Virus record (IMG/VR): IMGVR_UViG_3300032560_000154
Coordinates: 1 to 20,159 of that record
Strand: one strand, 5' to 3'
Length of the DNA: 20,159 nucleotides
Origin: a virus
The position numbers were made by a program, and so were the translations under genes. The notes under the pieces were generated by a model, which worked only from the letters and a program-made list of their open reading frames with translations, was not told the DNA's origin and did no database searches. Shown piece after piece: positions 12,200-18,783 of this stretch; positions within the stretch are counted from its first letter, which is position 1; the number at the start of each line of letters is the position of its first letter.

Positions 12200-12413
12200 C
12201 AATCCCCGCCTTCAAGGAATAAGCCGTAATTTGTTTGCGTCGCACCTTCAGGATGCGCGCCATCTTCCCGTGATACTCGGTTGGAATTGGCCGAACGTTG
12301 TTCACCCACCGGGAATAAACCGACGGATGAACCCCTAGTTTGGCGGCGATAAAGTCGTGCCGTAGACCAAGTGCAGCGGCAGCGGCTTTGGGGCTGAAAT
12401 CAGGTGTGCTCAT
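12192..12413 (-). CDS. Small HTH regulator, first gene of the leftward operon
   Basis: The 73-aa protein contains a helix-turn-helix of the Cro/cI type: KAAAAALGLRHDFIAAKLG, then VHPSVYSRWVNN as recognition helix, and a KMARILKVRRKQI helix. The ATG at 12413 is the best start; the longer frame to 12584 would run through the divergent promoter. AAGGA lies only two bases before the ATG, too close for a good site. A TAAACT box ends eight bases upstream, so a leaderless message like lambda cI is possible. Confidence 0.7.
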   Translation of the reverse strand: MSTPDFSPKAAAAALGLRHDFIAAKLGVHPSVYSRWVNNVRPIPTEYHGKMARILKVRRKQITAYSLKAGIDG

Positions 12414-12414
12414 G

Positions 12415-12449
12415 TCCTTGAGTTTACTAAGGATTGAAGGAATACGCAA
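12415..12449 (-). promoter_or_regulatory. Possible leaderless promoter and operator for the HTH operon
   Basis: On the minus strand TTGCGT (12449-12444), a 17-base spacer and TAAACT (12426-12421) precede the ATG at 12413, which would put the transcript start at or next to the ATG. An imperfect inverted repeat, TCCTTGAGT (12415-12423) and ACTAAGGA (12426-12433), overlaps the -10 box. The -35 match is weak. Confidence 0.3.
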
Positions 12450-12489
12450 GGCCGGTTGCCCGTCATGCAATTTTTTTTGCTTCCTCCGC

Positions 12490-12518
12490 TTGACACACCA
12501 AAGCACGAAGCGCAAATT
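12490..12518 (+). promoter_or_regulatory. Promoter for the rightward early operon
   Basis: A perfect TTGACA (12490-12495) is followed by a 17-base spacer and CAAATT (12513-12518, a weak -10). It lies 34 bases before the ATG at 12552, which has AGGAG at 12541-12545. An eight-T run lies just upstream (near 12470). The weak -10 suggests that an activator may be needed. Confidence 0.4.
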
Positions 12519-12551
12519 GAACACGCTAACAACATCCAACAGGAGCCAACA

Positions 12552-12809
12552 ATGGCAAAAACCAAAGCAAACGTTAAATCGCAAGAATATGAAGTGGTAA
12601 GCGGTATTCCCGTGCCAGCGCCCCGCGTGCCTTTAAGTTCCTGCCCTTATCCGTTTGACGCGATGAAGGCGGGGGATTCATTCCTCGTTCCCGGCGCGAC
12701 GCACAAGACGCTTGCCAATTGGCTAAACCGCTATCGTGCCAACAACCGCAACAAGACGCTTGTTTCGCGCTTGATGGACGGGGGCTTGCGCATTTGGAGG
12801 ACCAAATGA
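12552..12809 (+). CDS. Conserved small phage protein (DUF7303-like), first early gene
   Basis: The 85-aa product has the pattern SGIPVPAPR, then YPFDAMKAGDSFLVPG, then LANWLNRYRANNRNK and RLMDGGLRIWRTK. I associate this with small phage proteins of the DUF7303 type that open early operons. They have no known function. The sequence looks like a short strand-rich part followed by a basic helix and resembles nucleic-acid-binding proteins. AGGAG lies seven bases before the ATG; the longer frame to 12456 crosses the promoter and is rejected. Confidence 0.65.
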   Translation: MAKTKANVKSQEYEVVSGIPVPAPRVPLSSCPYPFDAMKAGDSFLVPGATHKTLANWLNRYRANNRNKTLVSRLMDGGLRIWRTK

Positions 12810-13042
12810 AAGACGCAATTGCGCGGCTGCTAACCCTTGGAAGACAGGCAGAAATTGCCGTCCACCAAGACGGGGGCGTTGCGTTTGATATCGTCCGCGA
12901 AATGCGGCGCTGCGCCACTGACATCAAATTCTTTCACATGCAGGAACAGCGAACCAATCACTTGTTTGTGCTTACGGTGTCGGCGCTGATCCCGGTGGCA
13001 TTTTGCGCTGGCTTTGTTTTGGCAATGCGCGCTCATGGGTAG
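12806..13042 (+). CDS. Small protein with one membrane helix
   Basis: The 78-aa product has an amphipathic helical N-terminal half (MKDAIARLLTLGRQAEIAV), a charged middle and one clear membrane helix near the C-terminus (LFVLTVSALIPVAFCAGFVL), ending in a short basic tail. It is probably an inner-membrane protein with its N-terminus in the cytoplasm or periplasm. The start overlaps the upstream stop by ATGA. No family is recognised. It might act in superinfection control or membrane attachment of the replication complex, but this is a guess. Confidence 0.6.
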   Translation: MKDAIARLLTLGRQAEIAVHQDGGVAFDIVREMRRCATDIKFFHMQEQRTNHLFVLTVSALIPVAFCAGFVLAMRAHG

Positions 13043-13079
13043 CGATTGGCTTGACCGGCCAGAATACAAGGGGAAGCAG

Positions 13080-13769
13080 ATGCTTAAAGTTTACGAGGAA
13101 TTGGAACAGGGCACCGACGAATGGCTTGCGGCCAGATGTGGGTTGCTGACGGCCAGTGAGATGAAGCTGATTATCACGCCGACTCTTAAAGCTGCCAGCA
13201 ACGACAAGGAACGCGCGCACCTATTCGAGTTGTTGGCCCAGCGCATCACCGGCTACGTTGAGCCAATGTATGTCAGTGATGACATGCTGCGGGGGCGTGA
13301 GGACGAGATTGAAGCGCGCTTGGTCTACGACAAGAACGTGGCCCCGGTGCGCGAGGTCGGCTTTATGACCAATGACAAATGGGGGTTTACGATTGGGTAT
13401 TCTCCCGATGGCCTTGTGGGTGATGACGGTCTGATTGAATGCAAATCGCGCCGGCAAAAGTATCAAGTGCAAACCATCATCGACGGGAGTATGCCCGACG
13501 ATTATGTGATGCAGGTGCAAACCGGGCTATTGGTGTCGGGCCGCAAGTGGTGCGACTTCATTAGTTATTGCGGCGGGTTGCCTATGGCCGTGATTCGCGT
13601 TGAACCCGATGAACGCATCCAATCTGCCATCATCGCCGCCGCGTCCGCGTTTGAAGGCCGGCTTCAAGACCATCATCAGCGTTATGCGGCCATGATTGAG
13701 TCGGGCGAAATGCGCACATTCCCAACGCAGCGCCGCATGCGCCAGGATGAAATGGAGATCATTGTATGA
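13080..13769 (+). CDS. YqaJ-type viral recombinase exonuclease
   Basis: The 229-aa product belongs to the YqaJ group of PD-(D/E)xK nucleases, related to lambda exonuclease. EQGTDEWLAARCGLLTASE at the N-terminus is the usual family opening. GREDEIEARLVYD forms the middle helix. The active site reads GYSPDGLVGDDGLIECKS with D110, E120 and K122. The enzyme would resect double-stranded DNA ends to leave a strand for annealing. I choose ATG 13080, with AAGGGG seven bases upstream; ATG 13035 (overlapping the upstream stop) is the alternative. No RecT- or Redbeta-like partner is visible, but a conserved unknown protein follows directly. Confidence 0.85.
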   Translation: MLKVYEELEQGTDEWLAARCGLLTASEMKLIITPTLKAASNDKERAHLFELLAQRITGYVEPMYVSDDMLRGREDEIEARLVYDKNVAPVREVGFMTNDKWGFTIGYSPDGLVGDDGLIECKSRRQKYQVQTIIDGSMPDDYVMQVQTGLLVSGRKWCDFISYCGGLPMAVIRVEPDERIQSAIIAAASAFEGRLQDHHQRYAAMIESGEMRTFPTQRRMRQDEMEIIV

Positions 13770-14380
13770 TTGACCTGCGCAAAACCGTCATCGCCAAGTC
13801 CGACCAACTCAACGCCGACGATTTGCTGGGCGGCGGTTCGCTGACCATCAAAATCACGAAGGTCAGCCCGACGCCAGACCCGGACCAACCGATTGCGATT
13901 GGCTTTGAAGGTGACGGCGGCAAACCTTACAAGCCGGGCAAGTCCATGCGGCGGGCGCTGATTAACATTTGGGGACCGGATGGCAGCGCATACGTAGGCC
14001 GAAGCCTGACACTCTATCGGGATGAAAAGGTCCAATTTGGCGGTCTCGCTGTTGGAGGCATACGGATCAGCCATGCAAGCCACATCACGACGACGATGAC
14101 CATGGCTTTAACGGCCACCAGGGGTAGCAAGAAGGGGTTCACCATTAAGCCGCTCGTGGCTGACGTGGATAAGGCGGCAAACCTTGCTGACGCCCTTGTG
14201 GAGCGCGTGAAGTCCGTTACGACCATTGAAGAATTGCAAGCCATGACCGCCGATGCGGACGTGGTGAAACAGCGGAAAGCGCTCAGTGAACGCCGACCGG
14301 AACTGGCACAGCGCGTTGATGAAGCCGTTGCCGGCGCGCTTGCTGCCTTTGACCAACTAGCAACAGGAGACGATAAGTGA
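13766..14380 (+). CDS. Conserved 204-aa phage protein between exonuclease and SSB
   Basis: This protein is of a type often seen beside YqaJ and SSB in alphaphages, but its function is not established. The N-terminal 130 residues look like a beta-rich domain: [14 protein letters not shown], then [20 protein letters not shown], then [20 protein letters not shown] and [12 protein letters not shown]. The rest is helical ([16 protein letters not shown] onwards). Its place between an exonuclease and an SSB, with ATGA and GTGA overlaps on both sides, suggests a DNA-annealing or loading role. That is an inference from context only. Confidence 0.65.
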   Translation: MIDLRKTVIAKSDQLNADDLLGGGSLTIKITKVSPTPDPDQPIAIGFEGDGGKPYKPGKSMRRALINIWGPDGSAYVGRSLTLYRDEKVQFGGLAVGGIRISHASHITTTMTMALTATRGSKKGFTIKPLVADVDKAANLADALVERVKSVTTIEELQAMTADADVVKQRKALSERRPELAQRVDEAVAGALAAFDQLATGDDK

Positions 14381-14814
14381 GTAGCTTGAATAAGGTGACT
14401 TTGATTGGCCGCGCCGGAAAAGACCCGGAGGTCCGCACCACGCAGGACGGCGGCAAAATCGTCAACATGACCATCGCCACAAGCGATGTTTGGAAAGACA
14501 AAAACAGCGGCGAGCGCAAGGAAAAGACCGAGTGGCACCGCATTGTGATCTTCAACGACCGGCTTGCCGATGTGGTCGAAAAGTATGTGCGGAAAGGCTC
14601 GCAGCTTTACATTGAAGGCGCGGTTCAAACGCGCAAGTGGACCGACAAAGACGGGCACGAAAAATACACGACTGAAATCGTCCTGCAAAAGTTCAAGGGC
14701 GAGATCATTTTGCTTGATAGCAAAAAGGACAGTGCGTCCGGCGACAACCGGCCTGCTTACAAGGCAGCACCTGCCACGCAGGCCCCTGACCTCGATGACG
14801 ACATCCCGTTTTAG
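14377..14814 (+). CDS. ssb: Single-stranded DNA-binding protein
   Basis: The 145-aa protein has the standard SSB OB-fold. It starts [20 protein letters not shown], continues with [15 protein letters not shown] and [20 protein letters not shown], then [15 protein letters not shown] and TEIVLQKF. A short disordered linker leads to an acidic tip DDDIPF that binds partner proteins. It would coat phage single strands and recruit the helicase and nucleases. The start is GTG at 14377, overlapping the upstream TGA, with AGGAG seven bases before it. Length and motifs are normal. Confidence 0.93.
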   Translation: MSSLNKVTLIGRAGKDPEVRTTQDGGKIVNMTIATSDVWKDKNSGERKEKTEWHRIVIFNDRLADVVEKYVRKGSQLYIEGAVQTRKWTDKDGHEKYTTEIVLQKFKGEIILLDSKKDSASGDNRPAYKAAPATQAPDLDDDIPF

Positions 14815-14823
14815 GAATTACTA

Positions 14824-15192
14824 ATGGCATCCGCACCCTTGTTGACGCGAATTGATCGCGTTCCCAAAAAGACGCACAAGAAGTTCACAGAAGCCTGGAA
14901 TGCGGGTGCCACTCGTCAGCAGTTGGCTGATGAGTTTCATCTGACCGTAAAAGGCGTGGACAGCTTGCGCACTCGGTTGAAATTGCCACCGCGCGTAAAG
15001 CTTCCCCCATTGCCCGCCGAAGATGTGGGCCGGGTTGAAGGTAAACGACAAATTGAGGTTCCATTCGATCCCGTTGCCGCCGCCAAACGTGCGCGTTTGT
15101 TGGCCGGCAATTCACCACTGCCACCGTTTCACCCAATTGCGTTGGATGTTTTCCTTGAGGCTCAAAAACGGGAATGGCCAACGGAGGAATAA
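14824..15192 (+). CDS. Hypothetical 122-aa HTH protein
   Basis: Residues 18-55 look like a helix-turn-helix of the homeodomain-like or sigma-4 type: KKFTEAWNAGATRQQLADEF, then HLTVKGVDSLRTRLKL. The remaining part is proline-rich and basic (LPPRVKLPPLPAE) and ends with HPIALDVFLEAQKREW. No family is firmly recognised. The AGGAA site sits seven bases before the ATG, directly after SSB. It probably binds DNA; whether it regulates late genes cannot be judged. Confidence 0.6.
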   Translation: MASAPLLTRIDRVPKKTHKKFTEAWNAGATRQQLADEFHLTVKGVDSLRTRLKLPPRVKLPPLPAEDVGRVEGKRQIEVPFDPVAAAKRARLLAGNSPLPPFHPIALDVFLEAQKREWPTEE

Positions 15193-15195
15193 GTT

Positions 15196-15384
15196 ATGGG
15201 CGTTTTTTCAATGGCGGTCATCGCCTTAATGGGATCAGTGCAAATTGCACCCCCCGAGCGTGTGTTTGCCAACCTTGATATGTGCTTGGTCGCAAAAACC
15301 GGCACTATGGAAGACTTGCAAAAAGCAGGGGCAATAATTCTCACCGCCCGATGCGACCTGCGCCAACTGGCACCAATGAAATAA
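15196..15384 (+). CDS. Small possibly exported protein (62 aa)
   Basis: The product starts MGVFSMAVIALMGSVQIAPP, a short hydrophobic segment with no basic start, and then a small polar domain with two cysteines (DMCLVAK and TARCDL). A weak signal peptide is possible and the cysteines could form a disulfide outside the cytoplasm. GGAGGAATAAG provides a good ribosome binding site. The family is not known. The gene overlaps the likely start of the next. Confidence 0.5.
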   Translation: MGVFSMAVIALMGSVQIAPPERVFANLDMCLVAKTGTMEDLQKAGAIILTARCDLRQLAPMK

Positions 15385-15824
15385 GGGGACAAAACATAAA
15401 ATGGAAAGCAGGCGATATCGTCGGGGTGCGTGTGATGGGCATTAGCCCCTCTGGTAGAGTTTATGTGCGTGTTGATGACCACGGCGATAGGGTGGCTATC
15501 GACCCAGCGTTCATTCAACCCCTCCCCACCGACCCGCATCAGGCGTTGAAGGACGCGGTGATTGAGGCTGCGAAGGGTTACATGAAAGAAGGTGCAAACG
15601 TTGCCTTATACCGGGAGTTGCGCGAAGCGGTTGGTGCTCTCGAAGCCGCGTTGGCACCGCCGAAGCTTGATCTGGTGGAGGTGTTTTATAAGGCCACACA
15701 GGGTCAAGCGACGTGCAGTCCTTATGGATGGGAGCACTGCAAAGATACGCGGGAGGTCTGCTACTGCCGCAACAATATCGCATCCGGCCTAGCCGCCGTT
15801 GACGCCGCGCGGGGTGCGAAATGA
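15351..15824 (+). CDS. Hypothetical 157-aa protein, start uncertain
   Basis: The conserved part begins IKWKAGDIVGVRVMGIS and reads as a small beta barrel (VYVRVDDHGDRVAIDPAFIQPLP), followed by a helix (YRELREAVGALEAAL) and a cysteine-rich end (TCSPYGWEHCKDTREVCYC). The only in-frame ATG upstream of the barrel is 15351, inside the previous gene and without a ribosome binding site. A fair site, AAGGGGAC, instead points to ATA at 15399. The ATG at 15401 is out of frame. The true start is therefore open. The four-cysteine end may bind zinc. No family is named. Confidence 0.55.
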   Translation: MRPAPTGTNEIRGQNIKWKAGDIVGVRVMGISPSGRVYVRVDDHGDRVAIDPAFIQPLPTDPHQALKDAVIEAAKGYMKEGANVALYRELREAVGALEAALAPPKLDLVEVFYKATQGQATCSPYGWEHCKDTREVCYCRNNIASGLAAVDAARGAK

Positions 15825-16348
15825 CCGAAACCATTGGTGCTGGCGGAAGCGGCGCACACCCAACCAAGGAGCATGCGATGCAGGCTGCGGCAGATCGCAT
15901 CGGGAAAAAAGAGGCCCATGCCATGACCGATTTTGTAACCGTGCGGCGCGATGCGCTGAAGGCGTTGGTCGAGGTTAGCGTGGCATACCACGGCATTCCC
16001 CTCGTCGCCCCTATCACAGAGGCATACACCCGCGCGATAGATGACGCACTCGCCGCCATGATCGTCTCGCCGTGGCGGGAGATTGATGACGCGGCGAGGA
16101 ATGGGCAGCTATGGCTTGTCGCTACCAAGATGGAACCGCCCGGAAAATGGAGACGCCAGATTGCGCGCTACATCCCGCGATACACCGAACAAAACGATGA
16201 GGATTTCGCGGAGCGTTGTGAAGAAAATGACGAGTATTATACCCCCGAAGGCTGGTATGAAATGTGCTACGAGCATGACGAATATATCGCCATGGGGATG
16301 AAAAAAGCGCCGTCGTTTTATGCGGCCATACCGGAGCCACCGAAATGA
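15821..16348 (+). CDS. Hypothetical 175-aa protein with DUF551-like C-terminus
   Basis: The C-terminal half (residues 85-175) has the DUF551 style: WREIDDAARNGQLWLVATKM, then a charged insert, and the ending SFYAAIPEPPK. The N-terminal half is alanine-rich and helical. The ATG overlaps the upstream stop (ATGA). A downstream ATG near 15924 could also be used. The function of DUF551 proteins is unknown; they are common in early phage operons. The stop overlaps the first copy of the duplicated gene. Confidence 0.6.
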   Translation: MTETIGAGGSGAHPTKEHAMQAAADRIGKKEAHAMTDFVTVRRDALKALVEVSVAYHGIPLVAPITEAYTRAIDDALAAMIVSPWREIDDAARNGQLWLVATKMEPPGKWRRQIARYIPRYTEQNDEDFAERCEENDEYYTPEGWYEMCYEHDEYIAMGMKKAPSFYAAIPEPPK

Positions 16349-16722
16349 CCCCACGCGAAACAATGATTGAAGCAGCGGCAAAAGCAATCTGCGCCACCTT
16401 TCGTATGCCATCTAACAAGCATACCGATTGTTTTTCCTGGGATGGTCTTTTTCTTTGGGATGATCTTTTGGAGGAAGAACGTAACGCATTTCGTGCAACT
16501 GCCCGAACCCATTTAGACGCCCTCCTCGCCGCCCTGCTGGACCTCGGGTTGAAGATCGTGCCGATCGAGGCGAATGAAGCGATGGCCGAAGCCTGGGCAG
16601 GTGCGTCTATTGACACAGCCAGCGCTGGCCTGCCGGACAACGAGGTCAACATGTTACACGCGCAGTCGGACTGGTCGGCCATGCTCGCCGCAACCCTTGA
16701 TGTGCTGGAAGGTGAAAAATGA
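16345..16722 (+). CDS. 125-aa protein, first of a tandemly duplicated family
   Basis: The product starts MTPRETMIEAAAKAICAT and ends MLAATLDVLEGEK, with a conserved middle (LDALLAALLDLGLKIVPIEA). These ends are repeated in the following gene. The first 28 bases are the same in the two genes, and a 38-bp sequence at the 3' end (16687-16724) recurs at 17049 and 17324. The family is a small helical early-phage protein without known role. The variable centre contains FSWDGLFLWDDLLEEER, which may determine partner choice. ATGA overlaps join it to both neighbours. Confidence 0.65.
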   Translation: MTPRETMIEAAAKAICATFRMPSNKHTDCFSWDGLFLWDDLLEEERNAFRATARTHLDALLAALLDLGLKIVPIEANEAMAEAWAGASIDTASAGLPDNEVNMLHAQSDWSAMLAATLDVLEGEK

Positions 16723-16724
16723 CC
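16687..16724 (+). repeat. 38-bp repeat at the end of the duplicated genes
   Basis: The repeat includes CTTGATGTGCTGGAAGGTG and the ATGACC junction. Copies lie at 16687-16724, 17049-17086 (exact) and 17324-17361 (one mismatch). Each copy closes one family member and opens the next frame. Confidence 0.75.
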
Positions 16725-17084
16725 CCACGCGAAACAATGATTGAAGCGATAACGCGGGCGCTTTTGTGGAATGCATGGCCGATCCCAGAAGGGAAAATCG
16801 ACAGCGATTTTTTTGACCTCATGAAGAAGGCAAACCCTGAGTGGTGGGCTATCAACCAACAGGACGCAACAACCGCCCTAGACGCCCTCCTAGCCGCCCT
16901 GCCGGGGCTGGGTTTGAAGGTGGTGCCGGTGGAGGCGACGGCGAAAATGGCTAACGCCGCCGTCGATAGAACAGGCGCGGGCGGGGATATGTCATGGCGC
17001 AATCTATCGCCGCAACATCTGTTCCGAGAAGGCCATATCGCCATGCTCGCCGCAACCCTTGATGTGCTGGAAGGTGAAAAATGA
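16719..17084 (+). CDS. 121-aa protein, second of the tandemly duplicated family
   Basis: It shares with the gene at 16345 the start MTPRETMIEA, the middle LDALLAALPGLGLKVVPVEA and the end MLAATLDVLEGEK. The region between residues 11 and 50 and that before the last 15 residues differ strongly. Unequal crossing-over within the 38-bp repeat would create or remove such copies. The function is unknown. The start overlaps the stop of the first copy, and the stop overlaps the short third fragment. Confidence 0.65.
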   Translation: MTPRETMIEAITRALLWNAWPIPEGKIDSDFFDLMKKANPEWWAINQQDATTALDALLAALPGLGLKVVPVEATAKMANAAVDRTGAGGDMSWRNLSPQHLFREGHIAMLAATLDVLEGEK

Positions 17085-17128
17085 CCGCGCGCGAAGCGGT
17101 GATTAAAGCAATGAAAGGCAACACTTAA
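17081..17128 (+). pseudogene. Broken third family copy, N-terminal fragment (15 aa)
   Basis: The frame reads MTAREAVIKAMKGNT and stops, matching the family start MTPRETMIEA. A C-terminal piece of the same family appears at 17318. The gene at 17128 starts within this fragment's stop codon, so it looks like an insertion or replacement inside the third copy. Confidence 0.55.
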
Positions 17129-17316
17129 TGACGCGCGTTGACCCTCCGCTGCCACTGCTGACTCCCAAGGGCAAAGCAATGGCGCATTTTGTTATTGATT
17201 ATGGTTATGAGCATGATTTGATGTGGGTATGCTTTCAAGACGACAGCGGGGAATGTTGGACTTGGCGCAATGACGCAGTGCGCATGGGCGATAACTTAAC
17301 AGCAAGGGGAAAGTGA
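17128..17316 (+). CDS. Conserved small phage protein inserted in the duplicated family (62 aa)
   Basis: The product reads MTRVDPPLPLLTPKGKAMAH, then FVIDYGYEHDLMWVCFQDD and SGECWTWRNDAVRMGDNLT. I associate this pattern with small conserved proteins of alphaphages with no assigned function. It looks like a compact beta domain with conserved aromatic and acidic residues. The ATG overlaps the stop of the upstream fragment (TAATG). It lies exactly where the third family copy is interrupted. Confidence 0.65.
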   Translation: MTRVDPPLPLLTPKGKAMAHFVIDYGYEHDLMWVCFQDDSGECWTWRNDAVRMGDNLTARGK

Positions 17317-17317
17317 C

Positions 17318-17359
17318 ATGTTTGCCGCAGCCCTTGATGTGCTGGAAGGTGAAAAATGA
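17318..17359 (+). pseudogene. Broken third family copy, C-terminal fragment (13 aa)
   Basis: The frame MFAAALDVLEGEK is the end of the duplicated family, and its DNA (17324-17361) matches the 38-bp repeat at one mismatch. It may be translated as a peptide that keeps ribosomes flowing to the ATGA junction, or it may be a mere remnant. Confidence 0.5.
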
Positions 17360-17487
17360 CCGCACATGATATCTGGTCCAGCGTCTTCTTGATTTTTGGT
17401 GCGGTGTTTGTCGGGCGCGGAGTTGCCGAGCCTAATTGGGCAGCCGTTTTGATAGGGGCGCTGCTGTTGGCGGCAGGAAGCGCATGA
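17356..17487 (+). CDS. Small membrane protein (43 aa)
   Basis: This short gene reads MTAHDIWSSVFLIFGAVFVG and then a second hydrophobic segment (WAAVLIGALLLAAGSA). It would make two short membrane helices with a small turn (RGVAEPN). The start overlaps the upstream fragment's stop (ATGA) and its own stop overlaps the next start in the same way. That coupling on both sides argues for a real gene. A phage membrane role is likely but not specified. Confidence 0.5.
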   Translation: MTAHDIWSSVFLIFGAVFVGRGVAEPNWAAVLIGALLLAAGSA

Positions 17488-17711
17488 AAATGAAGCTAAC
17501 CACCGAGAAGCGGGCTGCCCTAGAATACCTGTCTGATCGCCCTGCGAAGGACGGCGGCTGGGTCTTGGTGCGCGGTTTTTACGCCAGCGAATTTGCGTCA
17601 TTGTCAAAAAGCGGACATGCAGAGGCGCATATTCTTTCTGCCAATACTGCATTGTGTCGTATCACCCCACCCGGCCTGAAGGCGCTGAGGGAGGCGCGGG
17701 ATGCAGAATGA
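17484..17711 (+). CDS. Hypothetical 75-aa winged-helix-like protein
   Basis: The pattern LTTEKRAALEYLSD at the start and CRITPPGLKALREARDA at the end resembles short winged-helix proteins of phages (LTxxQRxALxWL ... RITPxGxxAL). The middle has a short strand and helix (GWVLVRGFYASEFASL). The ATG at 17484 overlaps the upstream stop. A related small protein is coded at 17920. DNA or RNA binding is plausible. Confidence 0.55.
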   Translation: MKMKLTTEKRAALEYLSDRPAKDGGWVLVRGFYASEFASLSKSGHAEAHILSANTALCRITPPGLKALREARDAE

Positions 17712-17910
17712 ACCGAAGCGATACCGTCCGACTGAAATGGAATGCCGATGCGAGGTCTGCGGCGACCGCATCACTCACCCCGCGCTTTGGATAGATACCA
17801 TTCCGCCGAGCAAGAAATGCCCCGAAGGCGCGACGGTAGTCACAAACTGCCCCACCGCGATGAACCGCGCCAAAGTGTCGGCATGGTTATTGAAGGAGGC
17901 GCAAGTATGA
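17701..17910 (+). CDS. Small zinc-finger-like protein (69 aa)
   Basis: Cysteines at 15, 17 and 20 (CRCEVCGD) with later ones at 40 and 50 (KKCPEGA and TNCP) suggest a metal-binding knuckle. The family is not recognised. The start overlaps the end of the upstream gene by eleven bases. The end holds a strong site, GAAGGAGG, aimed at ATG 17907 rather than at the downstream gene's start. Confidence 0.55.
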   Translation: MQNEPKRYRPTEMECRCEVCGDRITHPALWIDTIPPSKKCPEGATVVTNCPTAMNRAKVSAWLLKEAQV

Positions 17911-17919
17911 GCAACGCTG

Positions 17920-18126
17920 ATGACCCCACTATCCCCCGCACAACGGGCCGTGCTGGAATGGCTGCCGCTAGACAGTGCAACCGATATTTTTTCTCTCGAA
18001 ACCCACCAGGAACTGACCAGACTGTCGCTATTACATCTCGCTAAATGGCAAAGCGGCCACTCTTTCGACACTTTCCGTTGGCGCATCACCCCAGCCGGCA
18101 AACAGACACTAAAGGACAACACATGA
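17920..18126 (+). CDS. Hypothetical 68-aa winged-helix-like protein
   Basis: The product starts MTPLSPAQRAVLEWLPLD and ends FRWRITPAGKQTLKDNT, the same winged-helix-like pattern as the gene at 17484. The ATG at 17920 has no good ribosome binding site. The strong GAAGGAGG (17893-17900) serves ATG 17907, which lies in another frame (MSNADDPTIPRTTG). Either the gene begins by re-initiation, or one base was lost or gained near 17925. The stop overlaps the start of ThyX by ATGA. Confidence 0.55.
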   Translation: MTPLSPAQRAVLEWLPLDSATDIFSLETHQELTRLSLLHLAKWQSGHSFDTFRWRITPAGKQTLKDNT

Positions 18127-18773
18127 AAGTTCGCATTGTCGCCATCACGCAACCCCACGTTAAAGGCATCAGGACGCCGCAAGTTTTTATCATCTACGCA
18201 GCCAGGGTGAGCAACCCCGACAACCAGATGAATACCGAAACCGGCGGGAAGCTGCTGAAATATTGCTATGACAATAAGCACTTTTCGATCTTTGAAATGG
18301 TCAACATCGTGATGGAGATCGAAACCACGCGCGACATTGGCCGGCAAATCCTGCGGCATGGATTCCGCTTTCAAGAGTTCAGCCAGCGTTATGCCGATCC
18401 CACAAAATCGCTGGATTTTGAAACGCGCGAGGCGCGATTGCAGGACCACAAGAACCGGCAGAACAGCATCGAACCCGGTCTTGATGATGTGGATTTGGAA
18501 AATTGGTGGTTTGTTACACAAAGGCACATCATTGACTGCGCCAATGATGCTTACAAGGAGGCCCTAGAACGCGGCATCGCCAAGGAACAAGCCCGCGCCG
18601 TGCTTCCCGAGGGCCTGATGAAAACCCGCATGTATGCCAACGGCACCCTGCGGCAGTGGATTCATTACATTGCTGTCCGCACCGATCCATCGACGCAGAA
18701 AGAGCATCGGATTATTGCAGAAGAAGCTAGGGAATTGATCCGAAAAGAGTTTCCATCCTTGGACTTCATTTAG
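18123..18773 (+). CDS. thyX: Flavin-dependent thymidylate synthase ThyX
   Basis: The 216-aa product is ThyX, which makes dTMP from dUMP using FAD, NADPH and methylene-tetrahydrofolate. The N-terminus has AARVSNPDNQ, then HFSIFEMVNIVMEIETTRDIG. The signature region reads RHGFRFQEFSQRY at 78-90. EGLMKTRMYANGTLRQWIHY and the HRIIAEEARELI helix complete the family features. The classical RHRxxSxNExSxR motif is altered here and appears one residue shorter. It boosts dTTP for phage replication. The ATG overlaps the upstream stop. Confidence 0.9.
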   Translation: MKVRIVAITQPHVKGIRTPQVFIIYAARVSNPDNQMNTETGGKLLKYCYDNKHFSIFEMVNIVMEIETTRDIGRQILRHGFRFQEFSQRYADPTKSLDFETREARLQDHKNRQNSIEPGLDDVDLENWWFVTQRHIIDCANDAYKEALERGIAKEQARAVLPEGLMKTRMYANGTLRQWIHYIAVRTDPSTQKEHRIIAEEARELIRKEFPSLDFI

Positions 18774-18783
18774 GGTAACGCCT

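Noticed and set aside
13014-13079. Longer N-terminus for the YqaJ nuclease from 13014
   Set aside because: This start lies within the upstream membrane protein gene without a binding site, and the family's usual opening begins after 13080. ATG 13035 remains a weaker alternative.
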